Shown piece by piece: positions 9,263 to 24,866 of a stretch of DNA of 64,000 bases (position 1 is the first letter of the stretch; each line of letters starts with the position of its first letter). The position numbers were made by a program, and so were the translations under genes. The notes below the pieces were generated by a model. The model made no database searches and had not been told where the DNA came from. It saw nothing but the letters and a program-made list of their open reading frames with translations. Origin of the DNA: Turritopsis dohrnii (Eukaryota; Cnidaria; Hydrozoa; Anthoathecata; Oceaniidae); NCBI GenBank assembly GCA_027922465.2, contig BQMF02000030.1, positions 868,001 to 932,000 on the forward strand, written 5' to 3'.

Positions 9263-11687
9263 TGTATATGTTTGCACTTTTAATAAATATATACATGGTG
9301 TATGCTTCAAACTATAAAAGGGCCTCATCATTATGAACACAAATCAATACATATTGTTAATATCCGTCAACTAAACTATCAACACAAACTTTTCTTGTTG
9401 CTGATTTTAGTGAGTATGGATGGATGACAAATTTTTGTTAATTTTTTGTGAAGGAAGGTTCCTTGTAATTAGGAACATTGATAGGAAACACCACATGGTG
9501 CTAAAATATACAGATGGGAATAGAATAATATTTGTCACAAAAAAAAATAATTGAAAACAAAGTATATATAATGAGACGAAATAAAGACTGAAGACCACCC
9601 CAGTAGATAAATCTAAAGGAGGTGGCCACCAAAAAGAAGGCAAAATAAAAATATAGCTACAAATACATAACTATATACAACAGAAAAAGAAAGATAAATG
9701 AAATGGCAGTAAACAAACAAAAAAAAAAAAAATAAAAAAATAAAAACAAAACAAAACAAAACAAAAAAACTGTTGCCCGATTAAGGTATCTCCTTAATGG
9801 GGCAACAGTTTTTCGTCTTGCTTATCCAATAGTAAGAAGCTAGTTGCATGTTAGTGTTTTAGAAAGAATCAGTTGCGAGATTTTTAAGTTGGTTATATAA
9901 AAGGGAAGCTCAGTCGATGTGTTTATAGGTGAATTGGAGGAGATTCCACCAAGATATTGAGTGATATGTAAAAGAATTAATACCATAAGCTAGTTGTTTA
10001 TACTAGGTTTACATAGAGATCCTGCTGACTTACCCCTAGTATTGATGGTTTGTAATAATTTGGAGAAATTGAAAGCACTATAAATGTGATCAGGAATTTA
10101 GTGATTAAGAATTTGATGATGAAAAGGATATTTAGGGTTCTTGTCAAATCAAGATTGAAATAATTTCCAGATTATGAAACAAAAACCCAATTACTTATAC
10201 AAAAACTATTTCCAGAAAAGGAAACTTTATTGAATTTGAAATAATGCATATAAAGTGTTAAAGTAAAGAACAAAGGTTGCATTTTATTATACTTTGAAGT
10301 AAAATAATGAAGTGACTGCTTTTTCTTGTTCAGATTTTTCAGATTTGAAGTAAAACTATAAAAGCAATATGTTTTTCTGTTATTATAAAAACTATATATT
10401 TGAATAACCAGTTGGAAATGACCTCCCTGCCCTGTCCTGGATATTGGAAAGTATTATCAAATTTAGAACAATGTATAAATACCTTAATTCAATTATTTCT
10501 GCACAGCAAGTCCATGAGCAAATCAAAGGGTGGATGAAATAGGGAGATTGCTATAAAAATCTTATTCATACTTTGTAGCCTTTTCATGAGGTCTGTGTGG
10601 TGGAATGGAAAGTGCTTGTTTAGTGACTGTTAGAATGGCTGCCATTTTAAAAAACACTGACATATTGTGGAAAAGTATTTTAAACTTCTTAAAGAAAAAC
10701 ATATATAGAACCAAAGAACAAAGAAATATGCTTTGTTGCAAACATCCATACTAATACTGGTTTTATTCCAATGAAATCAAAGGTTTCAAGTAAGAGCGAA
10801 AATAAAAAGGTCACTGTAAAGAAAGCAAAACAAATTAAAAGGTAAGAGCTATCTTTAAATCTGCAGCCAAATCAAATTCTACATCTTGTGCTGATGCTAC
10901 AAAATGCTTGGAAGCCTACTTCTTAAAGGAAAAGAAAAGAAAAGTTAAAGAAAAGTCCATATCATTAAAAACTTTTGATTTGTTTTTTCGCCAAAACTTT
11001 TGCAAATGGTTTTAAGATTTTTTTGTGAACATAAACTTGCGAACTGGGCACCTAAAGTATGACAGAAAAGTACAGAAAAAATGACGTTTTTTTTATTGAG
11101 AACCTAGGAAGTATATAGATGAATTCTTTACCCCTCGTAATACAATGGAGAAAGGGTTTTCTTTGATAGGTGTGCGGAAGTATGCACAAGACTGGATTCA
11201 ATCCATATACAATCTATTTATTCGTTTAATAAATCTTAGCATTGTTTGATACCCTTGGTGGTGCTTGCCTTATCGGTCTTCCCTGATTCACAAAAGTTTA
11301 CTTGCAAACACAAAGGCTGGGGCTCCTGGACCCACGGGACAACAGAAAATACTTCGTACATCATCGAATACAATAAATCTACAACAACATAATGGATTTG
11401 CAGCCAGCATTTTTTTGCCTACTGTTTTGTTTTGGTGGCACAGTCAAACATGTGCTTCTTGCGCATGCTTGGATTTATTGATAGAAGTTAAAAAAATAAA
11501 TATGGCGTGTTCAATATGAGTGGGCATATCAAGAATATCCAATAAAGAAACGGGAAGTAGATTTTAGGGATTATGAATTCTCTAAGGAGTAAGATTAATT
11601 TGAATTGAAATTTGTAACCTTGTAGTGCGATTAAGCAAATTCAAGCATTGTGGAAGATGAATGTGGTTTCTTTTCATTTGTTTATTA
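9263..11687. other. AT-rich intergenic; A-rich tract, hairpin, no gene recognised
   Basis: It contains an A-rich/AAAAC tract at about 9718-9768 followed by a strong hairpin. The rest is low-complexity AT sequence with short ORFs only (for example 11265-11519) that I do not recognise. Confidence 0.5.
9765..9813. repeat. 22-bp-stem hairpin next to A-rich tract
   Basis: The left arm AAAAACTGTTGCCC-g-ATTAAGG (9765-9786) pairs with the right arm 9792-9813. There is one G/G mismatch and a 5-nt loop. It directly follows an (AAAAC)n tract. It may be the remains of a foldback element or a transcribed hairpin. No promoter or tRNA boxes are seen. Confidence 0.75.
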
Positions 11688-12116
11688 AAGGGATTCCTGC
11701 GTCCAAAATCATATTTCAAGGGATGATAGAACTCGCAAAGTTGTTTAAGAACTCTTTTTACAGTTTTTGGAAATTTTGTTTCCTTGGGCAGATGTTCAAA
11801 AATGTTCAAGTTATGCAACGCATAATTATGATGTAATAAGATAGTATTTTTGTTAGTGTGTATAACTTCTGAATTAATATTATGACTTCATTCTTCTATA
11901 AATCAAGTCAGAGTGGAAGCCTTTACTTCATAGTAACTTACAAAGATGTAATATTAATCATATCTAGCTAAAGTTATTGCAATGAAAAGTGTTAGTTACT
12001 ATCTTATTACATCATAAATATGCACTGCATAAATTAAATATATAAGATTTTAAAAACGAAATATCTCAGAAAGAATAATTATGAAAATTGAAAAGAGACT
12101 TGTTAAGGGGTCAGTC

Positions 12117-13398
12117 ACAAATCGATTTTAGGTTCAAATAACGTCATATGACGTTACGAATAGTACCCCACCCACCCACCACTCATAACGTCATATGTCG
12201 GAAATGGTAAAAAATCGATGTAATTGAGTATTTCTGTAAAAACGCTAGTTTAGTTAAAAAAACATCATACATTTACCATCTCCCAACAACAACATACATA
12301 GATTCGGAACTAGCCAGGCCTGGGGAGGAAAGGCGTGCGATCGCACTCGCACGCCCCCGCACACGCCATCTCAATTTTAGACGTGTGACTCATCGCACGC
12401 CTAGCTGCTTAACAAAAATATAAAAAAAAACACGTTATTTTACTTTCACATTACGTATTTATATCCTTTCTGTTTGCATTCTATTCACGGTTTATTTTTC
12501 TGTATATGCACACTTGTTTTTAGTTCTTAAAAACCCGTTACAAACCCACAGCTTCTTGCCTTATTGTGAAAGAGAGCTGCAGTCGAAGCCCTAGGAACGA
12601 GAGGCTGCGAAATGAGAACTTGTTCCAAGAAATACTTCATGCCGGGCACATAATTTTATGTACCCAGGATTAGAAACGCTATTAAAATGAGGACCAAACA
12701 AATTTTTAATTTCCATGCTCATTGCAGTTCCTTGTGAATTTAAAATCTTAAGTTTCTATTTTAAACAGCGGGTACCTGTAAGCATTACTCACATTAGCGA
12801 TAATTTCATAAGAAAATACATCAAAAGATAGAAAAATAACAACTCATTTTTTTATTCATAACGCATATATTTTCTTAATTCTAAAGAGACTCATTAGAAA
12901 TGATAGGCGGAAGTGCGGTTATGTTTTTCATTTTAATAATCAACAGAGCTCATTAAATAACTGACATGATAATTATTAGTGGTACATGCTTCATTAAGAA
13001 AAAACAGGAAAGTAGACTTTTCAAAGCCAGTGAAGAAATTTCGGTCGCACGCCAAAATCCAACAGACGTGCGAATCGCACCCCAAAGTAACTTCCAGGCA
13101 TGTGAAAAACTACGCACGCCATGTGGAAATGAGGCGAGTGGTGGACCGCACGCCGGCCTATTTCTTCCTCCCCAGGCCTGCTAGCCGACCAAAAAACTGG
13201 AAAATAACCCGAATTACCACAATCGGGAAATCTTGCAAGAAAAAGAACCACGGCAGCGGAGAGTGTTCTCGCAAAAAAATAGCACTTTTAAAATCGATGC
13301 TTCTGTTATGAATTTTTTAACGTCACTTGAATTAACCCACCCACCCACTAATGTCATATGACGTTATCTAAACCTAAAATCGATTTGTGACTGACCCC
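12117..13398. mobile_element. PIF/Harbinger-type non-autonomous element, nested
   Basis: Termini GGGGTCAGTCACAAATCG ... CGATTTGTGACTGACCCC extend about 45 bp inward through TAACGTCATATGACGTTA-like palindromes. TAA is duplicated immediately outside both ends. A 3-bp TAA duplication plus G-rich ends is the PIF/Harbinger pattern. It has no transposase and carries the inner element 12315-13180. Confidence 0.7.
12315..13180. mobile_element. Innermost element, CAGGCCTGGGGAGGAA termini, 5-bp duplication
   Basis: Inverted ends CAGGCCTGGGGAGGAA and TTCCTCCCCAGGCCTG are flanked by CTAGC on both sides (12310-12314, 13181-13185). The CAGG start and short duplication suggest a hAT-like element. GGCGTGCG-type words recur near both ends. 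No coding region is visible. Confidence 0.65.
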
Positions 13399-13458
13399 TA
13401 AACAACTTTTTGAGCTCTATCATATTTGTAAATATCATTTTGGACGCAGGAATCCCTT

Positions 13459-15169
13459 TAATAGGGGTGTCCCAGCTGTATATCGGCGATAAGTTGAAAA
13501 TCTTAAGAAAGTTTACATGCAAGTTTTATTATGTATTTTTGAGTGCTCTTTAAGATAATATCAAAAAAAGTAAGTTTTTTGGGCTTCCGTTTCCCTTTAT
13601 TAAGCCCACAAACTTATTATATATACCTTCAGATTCAACAAAGGTTTAGGGGGTTTAGATCAAATGAAAACAGATAAAAATTAAGTCACATCAGTTAGGA
13701 CCACTCGACCAAAACTTGCGATAAAAAGCGTCTCATACTACTTTATGACAGCCACACGACAAAGTGCCATTCACAACTTTTCTTCTGATTTGAGAATACA
13801 AGATTGAGAAATGTATTGTAAAATCGTGAAAGAAGTAATTATCAACCTGATTTAATTTGTAACTTAGAACTCTTTACTTTGTACATTCACGTCAAAATAA
13901 ATAAATTGGCCAGAACAAATTACTTGTGTTTTTCTATGAAACCCGAGAATATGTGAATAGAATTCATCGAGATACAATACAGACGAAGTTCATCGTAATA
14001 CTAAGGCACAAAAGATCGGGAGCACAAAAATTCTCGCGACTTTCGCGACATTTTGTGTACGCAACATTTTGCTTTTTTAGGATTCACGACTTTATACTGG
14101 CGACTTTTAAATATTTTCACAAAAAAACATTTCACAGATTTGCAGCCATTTTTATTTTTCCTTTCCGGAAAAGTGAACTTGAAGGGTGCTCGTGACATTT
14201 TGTGTTATTTTCGTATTCGGATTGAATAACTTCGTTTCCAGATCCCCAAAATAAGTAGGCAGTGGCGTAACTCGGGGGTTGCTTTGTATTGAATGTCATA
14301 TACTTTTTTTAGAATGGCTCTTTTAGAGATTTATATAGTTTCTGCTTTCGCTCTATGCGGCTTTGAATGACTCATAATTATTCAAATTAGATATCCGCAC
14401 AATATACCATCAAACACTGCTTATTACTAGAACACTAAGTTTACGTTAAAGGGAGGACTGAGCGTGTTATTACGAAACATATAATGTTCTGGTGAAGCAT
14501 GTAATAACCATTCGTTCGTTTGAATTATTCATTCCGAATGCTTCCCGAAAATTTATTATTGCAATGTTTGGTATTGTCATGTTAATGATTTTAATAATCG
14601 TTTTGTCGATATGCCACACAATAGCGCAATTTAATTTTATGACCATTATTGAAACTGATGCTAATGTTCGTTAGAAAAGCGGTACTCCTCCGAAGATGTA
14701 GAAATTGTTCGTTTTCTTCTTTCTTCATTTTCTGATGAACTAAGCCGAAAGGGAAATTTTGACACGGTAAAAAGTTTTGTTTTTGCATAAAGTTTCACCA
14801 CCCCAAAAATAAAAAAAATTTACCGTGTCGAATTTTCCCTAGAGCTATGTTTCTATGCGGTTGCTATGCTAGATCGTCATCATTCAATCGGATGTATTCA
14901 AATAGGAGAGTAAAATAAAATTATCGAGGCAATTCTTTATAACAAATCACGATTATTTTAGCGACGAATTCTGGTCGAGTGGTCCGAACTGCACATGTTT
15001 GAGTTGTTTCAAAAATTTCCTTCTTCACCCAGTCAGTCATGACTGGCCAACAAAGTATCCTTTGCTCAACAGCTGTGGTTACACTAGTAAATTTGCCATG
15101 GTTCCTATGTCTAATTATAAAGATCTATATTCATTTCAGAGAATTATATACTACTTCTAATTATATATA
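13459..15169. other. Flank of TMEM184: one transposon plus presumed 5' region
   Basis: A transposon-like element fills 13698-14985. The 185 bp left before the TMEM184 ATG should contain its promoter or 5' UTR. I see no confident TATA box. Confidence 0.45.
13698..14985. mobile_element. 1.29-kb DNA element, GGACCACTCGACCA termini
   Basis: Inverted ends GGACCACTCGACCAAAAC and its near-complement at 14968-14985. The right 650 bp is repeated, diverged, at 57309-57920, showing this is a dispersed family. A fragment of another element end, CAGTGGCGTAACTCGGGGG, is embedded at 14260. No long ORF. Confidence 0.7.
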
Positions 15170-19105
<3,936 letters not shown>

Positions 19106-20549
19106 TGATTAAGGAACAGTTTGATATAAATATGATACACAAGAAAGTTTGCCAGTATTGTAAAATCAAAAATTCTCCATCTTGAAGAGAAATTTATAGT
19201 TTTATGGGGTTAGTTTATGGGCTTTTATTAAGGTTTGATGGATGAAATGAATTAATGGCGAACTGAAAGTGGAAGGTCTCTGTTGTGACCAAACTCAAAG
19301 CATACTCATATTGATTATTGGATTAATTGAACGTTTTTACCCAATGTTTGTATATAGTTTGCTTGTATATATTTTCTTATGGTTCAACACAACCACGAAA
19401 TATTTGTTTCCCTTTCAAGTTACTCATGTACATGAAATCTAAAAAAAATCTTTATCAGGAGTTAGTATCATCAATACATGCCTTAAAGTCTGTTTAAAAA
19501 TAGTGTGCACACTTTTAAGATTTCCTTGCCATTTGCCCAATACTGAACCAATTTTAACAAATTTGGTATCGTTGGATAGACATTAAAAAGCACAATATTC
19601 TACAGAAATAAAAAAGCCCAAATAAGAAAAAGAAAATGAAGAAAACAAACTTTTTATACAAAAGTCATATATATTTGATTTTTATATCATTGGAAACCTT
19701 ATTCTTTGGCGATTTCAAAAATATATATATTTAATGGAAAATTTCCATTAGTTGTTGTTTATTATGATACATTTGAGGGTATATTGAAATTTTGGCAATT
19801 TTGTTGATTTTTGAAAGACGAGGGAAATATCTGAAAACACAGTAAGGAAATCTTAAAAGTGTGCACACTATTTTTAAACAGACTTTAAATCTACTTTTCT
19901 TTTTCTTATACTCTAGTTATTCCATTAAAAGCCTAACGTTTCTTAAAGCACCCTTCTCTGAAATAGCTTCCTATGTGAATCTTTGCGATATTAAAAAGGT
20001 GAGAAATACTTTGGAGCAAGGTTGTTTTGTGCCAATATCATGTCGTCTGTATGATGCATTAGATATGTTTCAAGGAAATGATATCACGCTAACTGTACAG
20101 CTCGAACTCGAAGCTAAGGTTTCTTGCCATCTTTGAAATGGGAAGGACAGCGTAATGCTCTTTCAAATTGCGTACAGTTGTCTGATTAACTTTCAAGATA
20201 TATGAAGTGGGTTGATCCAGCTATGCTGGTGTTGCAGTTACAAAGAAACAGCATTCCAAATAAATCCACGGATCTTCTAATTATCTTTTAAAGGCAAGAG
20301 GTTGACTGCTACATTATTTATTGGCTTGAAAGAATGCACTTTTATTGAACGTTATAAGGGAAGATGCTGGAAAAATGCATGTCATGGTTATTATGTATAT
20401 AACTTTTTTGTAAGATGAGAACGATCATTCATATGTGACATAAAAATAACTTTGAAGAGTTTATGAAGGTATAAATTATTATCAGCGATGGTTACTAATA
20501 CAATGAAATAAGTATATCTTATCCAATCATTTTGCATATAATATAAAGT
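19106..20549. other. Intergenic between TMEM184 and SDR paralogue B
   Basis: It holds the 3' UTR side of TMEM184, a 400-bp element at 19486-19885 and the duplicated 3' flank of the SDR (from about 20400). No further gene is recognised. Confidence 0.5.
19486..19885. mobile_element. 400-bp element, AAGTCTG family, long inverted ends
   Basis: Ends AAGTCTGTTTAAAAATAGTG pair with the complement of CACTATTTTTAAACAGACTT, over about 45 bp including a GTGTGCACAC palindrome. TA flanks both sides. It shares its outermost 10 bp with the element at 2084-2217. Confidence 0.8.
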
Positions 20550-21332
20550 CTAACGTGAAGTCAAATAATCGGTCAAATTCGCTGACAGATTCAAATGAAA
20601 AAATTTGCTCCAAAATGTTTTCAATTTAAAATATTTCAATATTTGAGGAACAGTCAGTTGTTTTCCATTAGATCTTCTATCTAATGAAAGTAAAAACGGT
20701 CCAGCTGCTCTAACCCAGTCATCAGGGCCTCGTGAATATTTCGCATCGTTGCCAAACACTTCTCCCAACATTTCGGTGTTGATCATACCAGGATTTAATG
20801 ACACGCAAGCCAATGGGGAGGGCAGTTCCTTTGCTAATGCCATGGACAATCCTTCAATTGCCCATTTTGAACAACAATATGGTGCTACATTTGGAGACGT
20901 TGAACGACCCCAACCAGAACTCAGGTTAATAACAACCCCTTTACCAGCTTTGATCATTGCAGGAATAAAAAAATGAATAACATAATTGACACCTTTTATA
21001 TTTACATCAATTACTTTATCGAACTCATTTAAAGGCACATCCCATAGTGAGTTTAGTTTATTAACAACAGCTGCATTGTTCACCAACATATCTGGTGCAC
21101 CAAAACTGGCGATACTCTTTTGTGCCCATTGTCCAACTGACTCCTGACACGAAACATCTACCACTGTGAATAAACTCCCATTTGCAGCAAAAGTTGCGTT
21201 CAGTTCACTGATTTTTTGTGCTGAACGGCCACACCCGACAACCTTATGTCCATTTTCAATGAACCACTTTGTTAAAGATAATCCCAGACCTTTGGTGACA
21301 CCAGTTATCGCAATAACTCTTGACTGCGTCAT
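20550..21332 (-). CDS. Classical short-chain dehydrogenase, intronless, paralogue B
   Basis: A 260-residue single-exon paralogue of the SDR at 8573-9262, with the same MTQSRVIAITG start (ATG at 21332). The coenzyme motif is TGVTKGLG (10-17), and Ser139, Tyr152 and Lys156 (YCCSK) are kept. Two differences matter. NNAG at 85-88 is NNAA; this motif stabilises the central sheet and its Asn helps the proton relay, and the Asn is retained. The ORF also continues 31 residues beyond the QLTVP end of paralogue A, because TGA there is CAA here. Most other changes are conservative, which suggests purifying selection in both copies, although a calculated dN/dS was not possible. Substrate unknown. Confidence 0.88.
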   Translation of the reverse strand: MTQSRVIAITGVTKGLGLSLTKWFIENGHKVVGCGRSAQKISELNATFAANGSLFTVVDVSCQESVGQWAQKSIASFGAPDMLVNNAAVVNKLNSLWDVPLNEFDKVIDVNIKGVNYVIHFFIPAMIKAGKGVVINLSSGWGRSTSPNVAPYCCSKWAIEGLSMALAKELPSPLACVSLNPGMINTEMLGEVFGNDAKYSRGPDDWVRAAGPFLLSLDRRSNGKQLTVPQILKYFKLKTFWSKFFHLNLSANLTDYLTSR

Positions 21333-22471
21333 TTTGTATGTTTGCACTTCTATTAAATATATGATATAATGCTCCAAACTATGGAAAAGTCTCATAATTT
21401 TGAACACAAATTAAAACACATATTTCCACTGTCTGTAAACAAAATTAAAACACAGATTTTGTTTTCAAATGTCTGCACTGACTTTTGTGAATATGAATGC
21501 ATATTTTCATCTTAATTGATCGTTAAGAAATCAATGAGTTTTTCCAAACTTATTTTTCGATTTTCTCTTTTTCTACTTTTCCATTTCCTACAAAAATTAC
21601 ATCACGAGAAAGACCAAAAATAAGGATTCCATCGATATAAAATTTGTAAAAATTAATTGGACGTATATCAAAAAGGCAAGAAGCCCTGGGGACGAGGTTG
21701 TGTATTCTGTTGTCTTTACCTCAGCCATATAACATCTGATGATTTTACATTTTTTTTGTAATTGTCATTTTTTCTACCTTTCAAAAACTGATAATCTCAT
21801 ATGAAAAGATCACGATTTTTGAAGGATCATATCGATAGGGTGTATGGGAACAAATTGGTGATAACAAATGAAATCAAATTAAAATTGTTTTTATTTCATC
21901 CTGACACGGAAATGGTGGGTAAATATTGTTTACATTTTTGTTGTAAAACAGTCCAAAATGGTCTCCGTTTTGGCCCATTTTTAATAGAATTCTAAACGGT
22001 GCTTACCCTGTCACAATTTATACATTATAGAAAATATAGCTAATATATAGGATCGCTTCATATATTTGTGAAAAGTACACATCGAAAACAATAATCCATA
22101 TATTTCATACTCAGTTTGAAAATATCTCTGCATAACCAAATTGTCCATATTTTAGGCTTTAAAATCTTCAGGGCCAATAGGGATAACTCCAGACCTTGTG
22201 CTCAACAATATTGACAATGGGGTGATCAAAATATCTGGATCTAAAAACGTTTAAGGACGGCAGAGAGGACGGCGATGAGCAACAGAATCTAAACGCTCAC
22301 ACTTAACTGTTGTGAGACGATCCATTACGTTTTTCAGATTGGTTTTATATCCTGTAAAAGATGGATACACTTTTGTACTTGAAATGTTTTAATTTATTAT
22401 CTTTGCATTGAGTATATATTTCACACTGTGCAGTCTATCCAACACTTTAAGTTGATTAAACACACATACTT
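21333..22471. other. Intergenic; no gene recognised
   Basis: AT-rich sequence with only short ORFs (for example 21801-21995) and no recognisable product or repeat ends. Confidence 0.4.
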
Positions 22472-22591
22472 CCCAGTAGGCAAAATCGTCAAAAAGTCAC
22501 TACGACGAAGAGCATTTTCATTGAAATTGTGTATATTTTGTATAGAAATGCACTCCTTCACAGTGATTTTTTAACAAATGTGCCGGCTGGG
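22472..22591. mobile_element. Palindromic ~120-bp MITE, copy 5
   Basis: A full-length copy from CCCAGTAGGCAAAATCGTC to AAATGTGCCGGCTGGG. The left breakpoint of the 2.39-kb tandem duplication falls inside its left end. Confidence 0.85.
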
Positions 22592-23061
22592 TTATATATG
22601 TGTCTCACTAAGGTTTTGAGATACTTGCCAATGATTCCAAAATAAACTAAACTGATGAGAAATCATAAACTTTCGATGCCCCTAATATAATCACTTTAAT
22701 CGCTTGCTGTCTTTGTTATGTATTGGAAGGTGTATTTGTACACGAACCACCTAATAGTTAAAGGTAATTAAAAATAAGTCAAAACATGAACAGGAGCTTT
22801 ATCGACAACTCCATTTATACATACTTGTGCTATCTTGCTCATGCTAATAAAAAGTAAAATATTTTTCACAAGAAACTGTTTGTAAAAGAACGGTAAATAA
22901 CCAGCTCATTAAATAATTATCAAAGCATGGATTGTATATAGCCTTATTAAGTGGTTTGTCACGGTTGATCAAAAGTCTCTCCATCAAGGTGAATCACGAA
23001 CGTCAAAGAATAGTTGAAGAGTAAGTGATATGTAAAAGATGCTCCTCAATGTACGAAAAAT

Positions 23062-23206
23062 CAGAGGCGTAGCCAGAGGTCAGTCAAAATTTGTGGAGGA
23101 GAGTTAAGTCATTTAGGGCAGAAAAGGAAAGCGTGCAAGTAACCTAATCGCCACTTAAGACTCAAAAGAAATATCGTAATGTTGACTGACCTCGGCTACG
23201 CCTCTG
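23062..23206. mobile_element. hAT-like MITE, CAGAGGCGTAGCC termini
   Basis: Inverted ends CAGAGGCGTAGCC and GGCTACGCCTCTG with subterminal GAGGTCAGTCAA/TTGACTGACCTC. It is flanked by AAAAAT on both sides. The same element is carried in copy B at about 25448-25592. Confidence 0.75.
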
Positions 23207-24616
23207 AAAAATTATACGAATTTATAATTTACATGGCTTTCGAACATTGCCATCAAATAATGCCATAAGTTTTCTTATGTGTTGATTTAACAAACATTTG
23301 TGGATTTTAAATCAAATGAAAACGAATATAAATCAAGTCATTTTTTGCATTTTGATTTCCGGATTTTCATCTCGGTTGTTCCAAAAATTTCCATTGACAC
23401 CCCGCCATGATTTGATGCCTTAGTACCCTTTCTTCAATAACCTTGGTGACTTCCACAATGTTTACTCAAAATATTTAAGTTTCTCCTTTCAATTGAAATT
23501 TCAAGACTGAAATGATTTTAGGTTTGTTTTGCAAAGATATCTAACTAATAAAATTATCAACATTTCTCTCTGTCAATCATCATAAATCTTTTGAGCATTG
23601 GATTTTAGCAGTTCTTCATTCTTTGTAAGTGTTTTTTTAACCGGGTGAAATTGTCAACTTCTGAACCTTTATTTTCAGTCCAGATTATTTCTTTCATCCA
23701 ATAACAAAGGCATATCAAGAATAAAAGTTTCATGTTAAGATTGAAAATTTCATTTTTTTTCCCTGGAATTCTAAGCACCAACCAGTGGCAAGTTTTTTGC
23801 TTGCAAAGTCAAGGAGCCCTTAAGGACTAAAAAATTAGAAAATATGAGTCAAGTAAAATCAGTTAAGAGTAGGTCAGGTTTCAGGATCAGAGAAGAAATA
23901 AGTGAAAGAATTTGAGTCTTAATACAGAGGCGTAGCGTCAAAATTTATGGAGGAGAGTTTAGTCATTTAAATAAGTAGTACGAAGTTACTATTACCATCA
24001 AATCTCTCAATATGGCGACTTTTATCAAAATGGCAGGTTCGATTTGAAGAAAAAGTCGAAATATCATAAGATTGCCTGTTACCCTTTTTTTCCTTTTTAC
24101 AAAGTGTAATTATAGGAAATTTTTATACGTAGCCTCTGTTATGGCCTGAGTTAGCGCATTCTACAAGCGAATGATCTGCTGGTAGCAAGTTAAGCAGAAA
24201 AGCTCAAGCGCATTAGTAAAAGCTGATAGTGTTTTCTTGCAATCACAAATAAGCGAGATGACATGAAACGCTGTGGATTTTTTTAGAAACATTTTTCGGT
24301 GGTAGTCATTTACTAATTTCCGAGACCGTTCTGGCAGTTTCATGTATTCATTTTTTTTTTTTGAATTGATTTTCTGTTGGCTGGAAGGAACTGGAAGTGT
24401 AATTCACTGATGTGGGTTTCCATCAAAAGTGTCTGCCTAAGATTTTAAGGCAGAGATTTTCACTTACTAGAGTGATAGATGACTGTGGTTTTATTTATGC
24501 AATTTTAGGCACTTGTTTATTACATCACATCATATACAATCTGGTATGTACGTTTTTGCTGCATACTACATTATTAATCTACATTTTTCATGTCACGATA
24601 GTATTTTACAATGCCG

Positions 24617-24862
24617 GTGTCACCGTAAATAACTACTCTCTTAAAAAAGTACTCCCCAGTACTTATTTACTGGGAAATAATTACTCCACAGTCATTATTT
24701 CCCAGGAAAAAAGTACTCCTGGGAGTAATTTTTTCCTAGTAAATAAGTAGTCCTTCAGGAAATAAGTACCCCCTTATCGCAACAAGTCCGATCAAATTGA
24801 AAAGGAGATTTTTAATAACGTTTTATCGTAATTTTTTAACGTTGTTTGCCGTAAATGGATCA
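24617..24862. mobile_element. Foldback element with AAGTACT repeats, truncated copy
   Basis: It starts ACCGTAAATAACTACTC and contains repeated AAGTACTCC / AATAATTACTCC words. It is cut by the duplication junction near 24862. The complete version is at 27465-28125. Confidence 0.65.
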
Positions 24863-24866
24863 AAAT

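Larger units (their letters stand above)
11688..13458. mobile_element. Outer transposon-like element of a three-level nest
   Basis: Inverted termini of about 60 bp begin AAGGGATTCCTGCGTCCAAA. The left arm is 11688-11748 and the right arm 13402-13458, with TA at both outer edges. Inside are an inverted pair at 11811-11858 and 11989-12030 (ATGATGTAATAAGATAGTA and its complement) and the second and third level elements. No transposase ORF is seen. Confidence 0.75.
22481..24862. repeat. 2.39-kb tandem duplication, copy A
   Basis: Bases 22481-24862 recur almost unchanged at 24867-27693 (period 2386). Differences seen are few single bases and small indels, plus a 456-bp insertion in copy B. It contains no convincing gene; the short ORF around 24161-24343 is repeated at 27003-27272. 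Confidence 0.9.
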
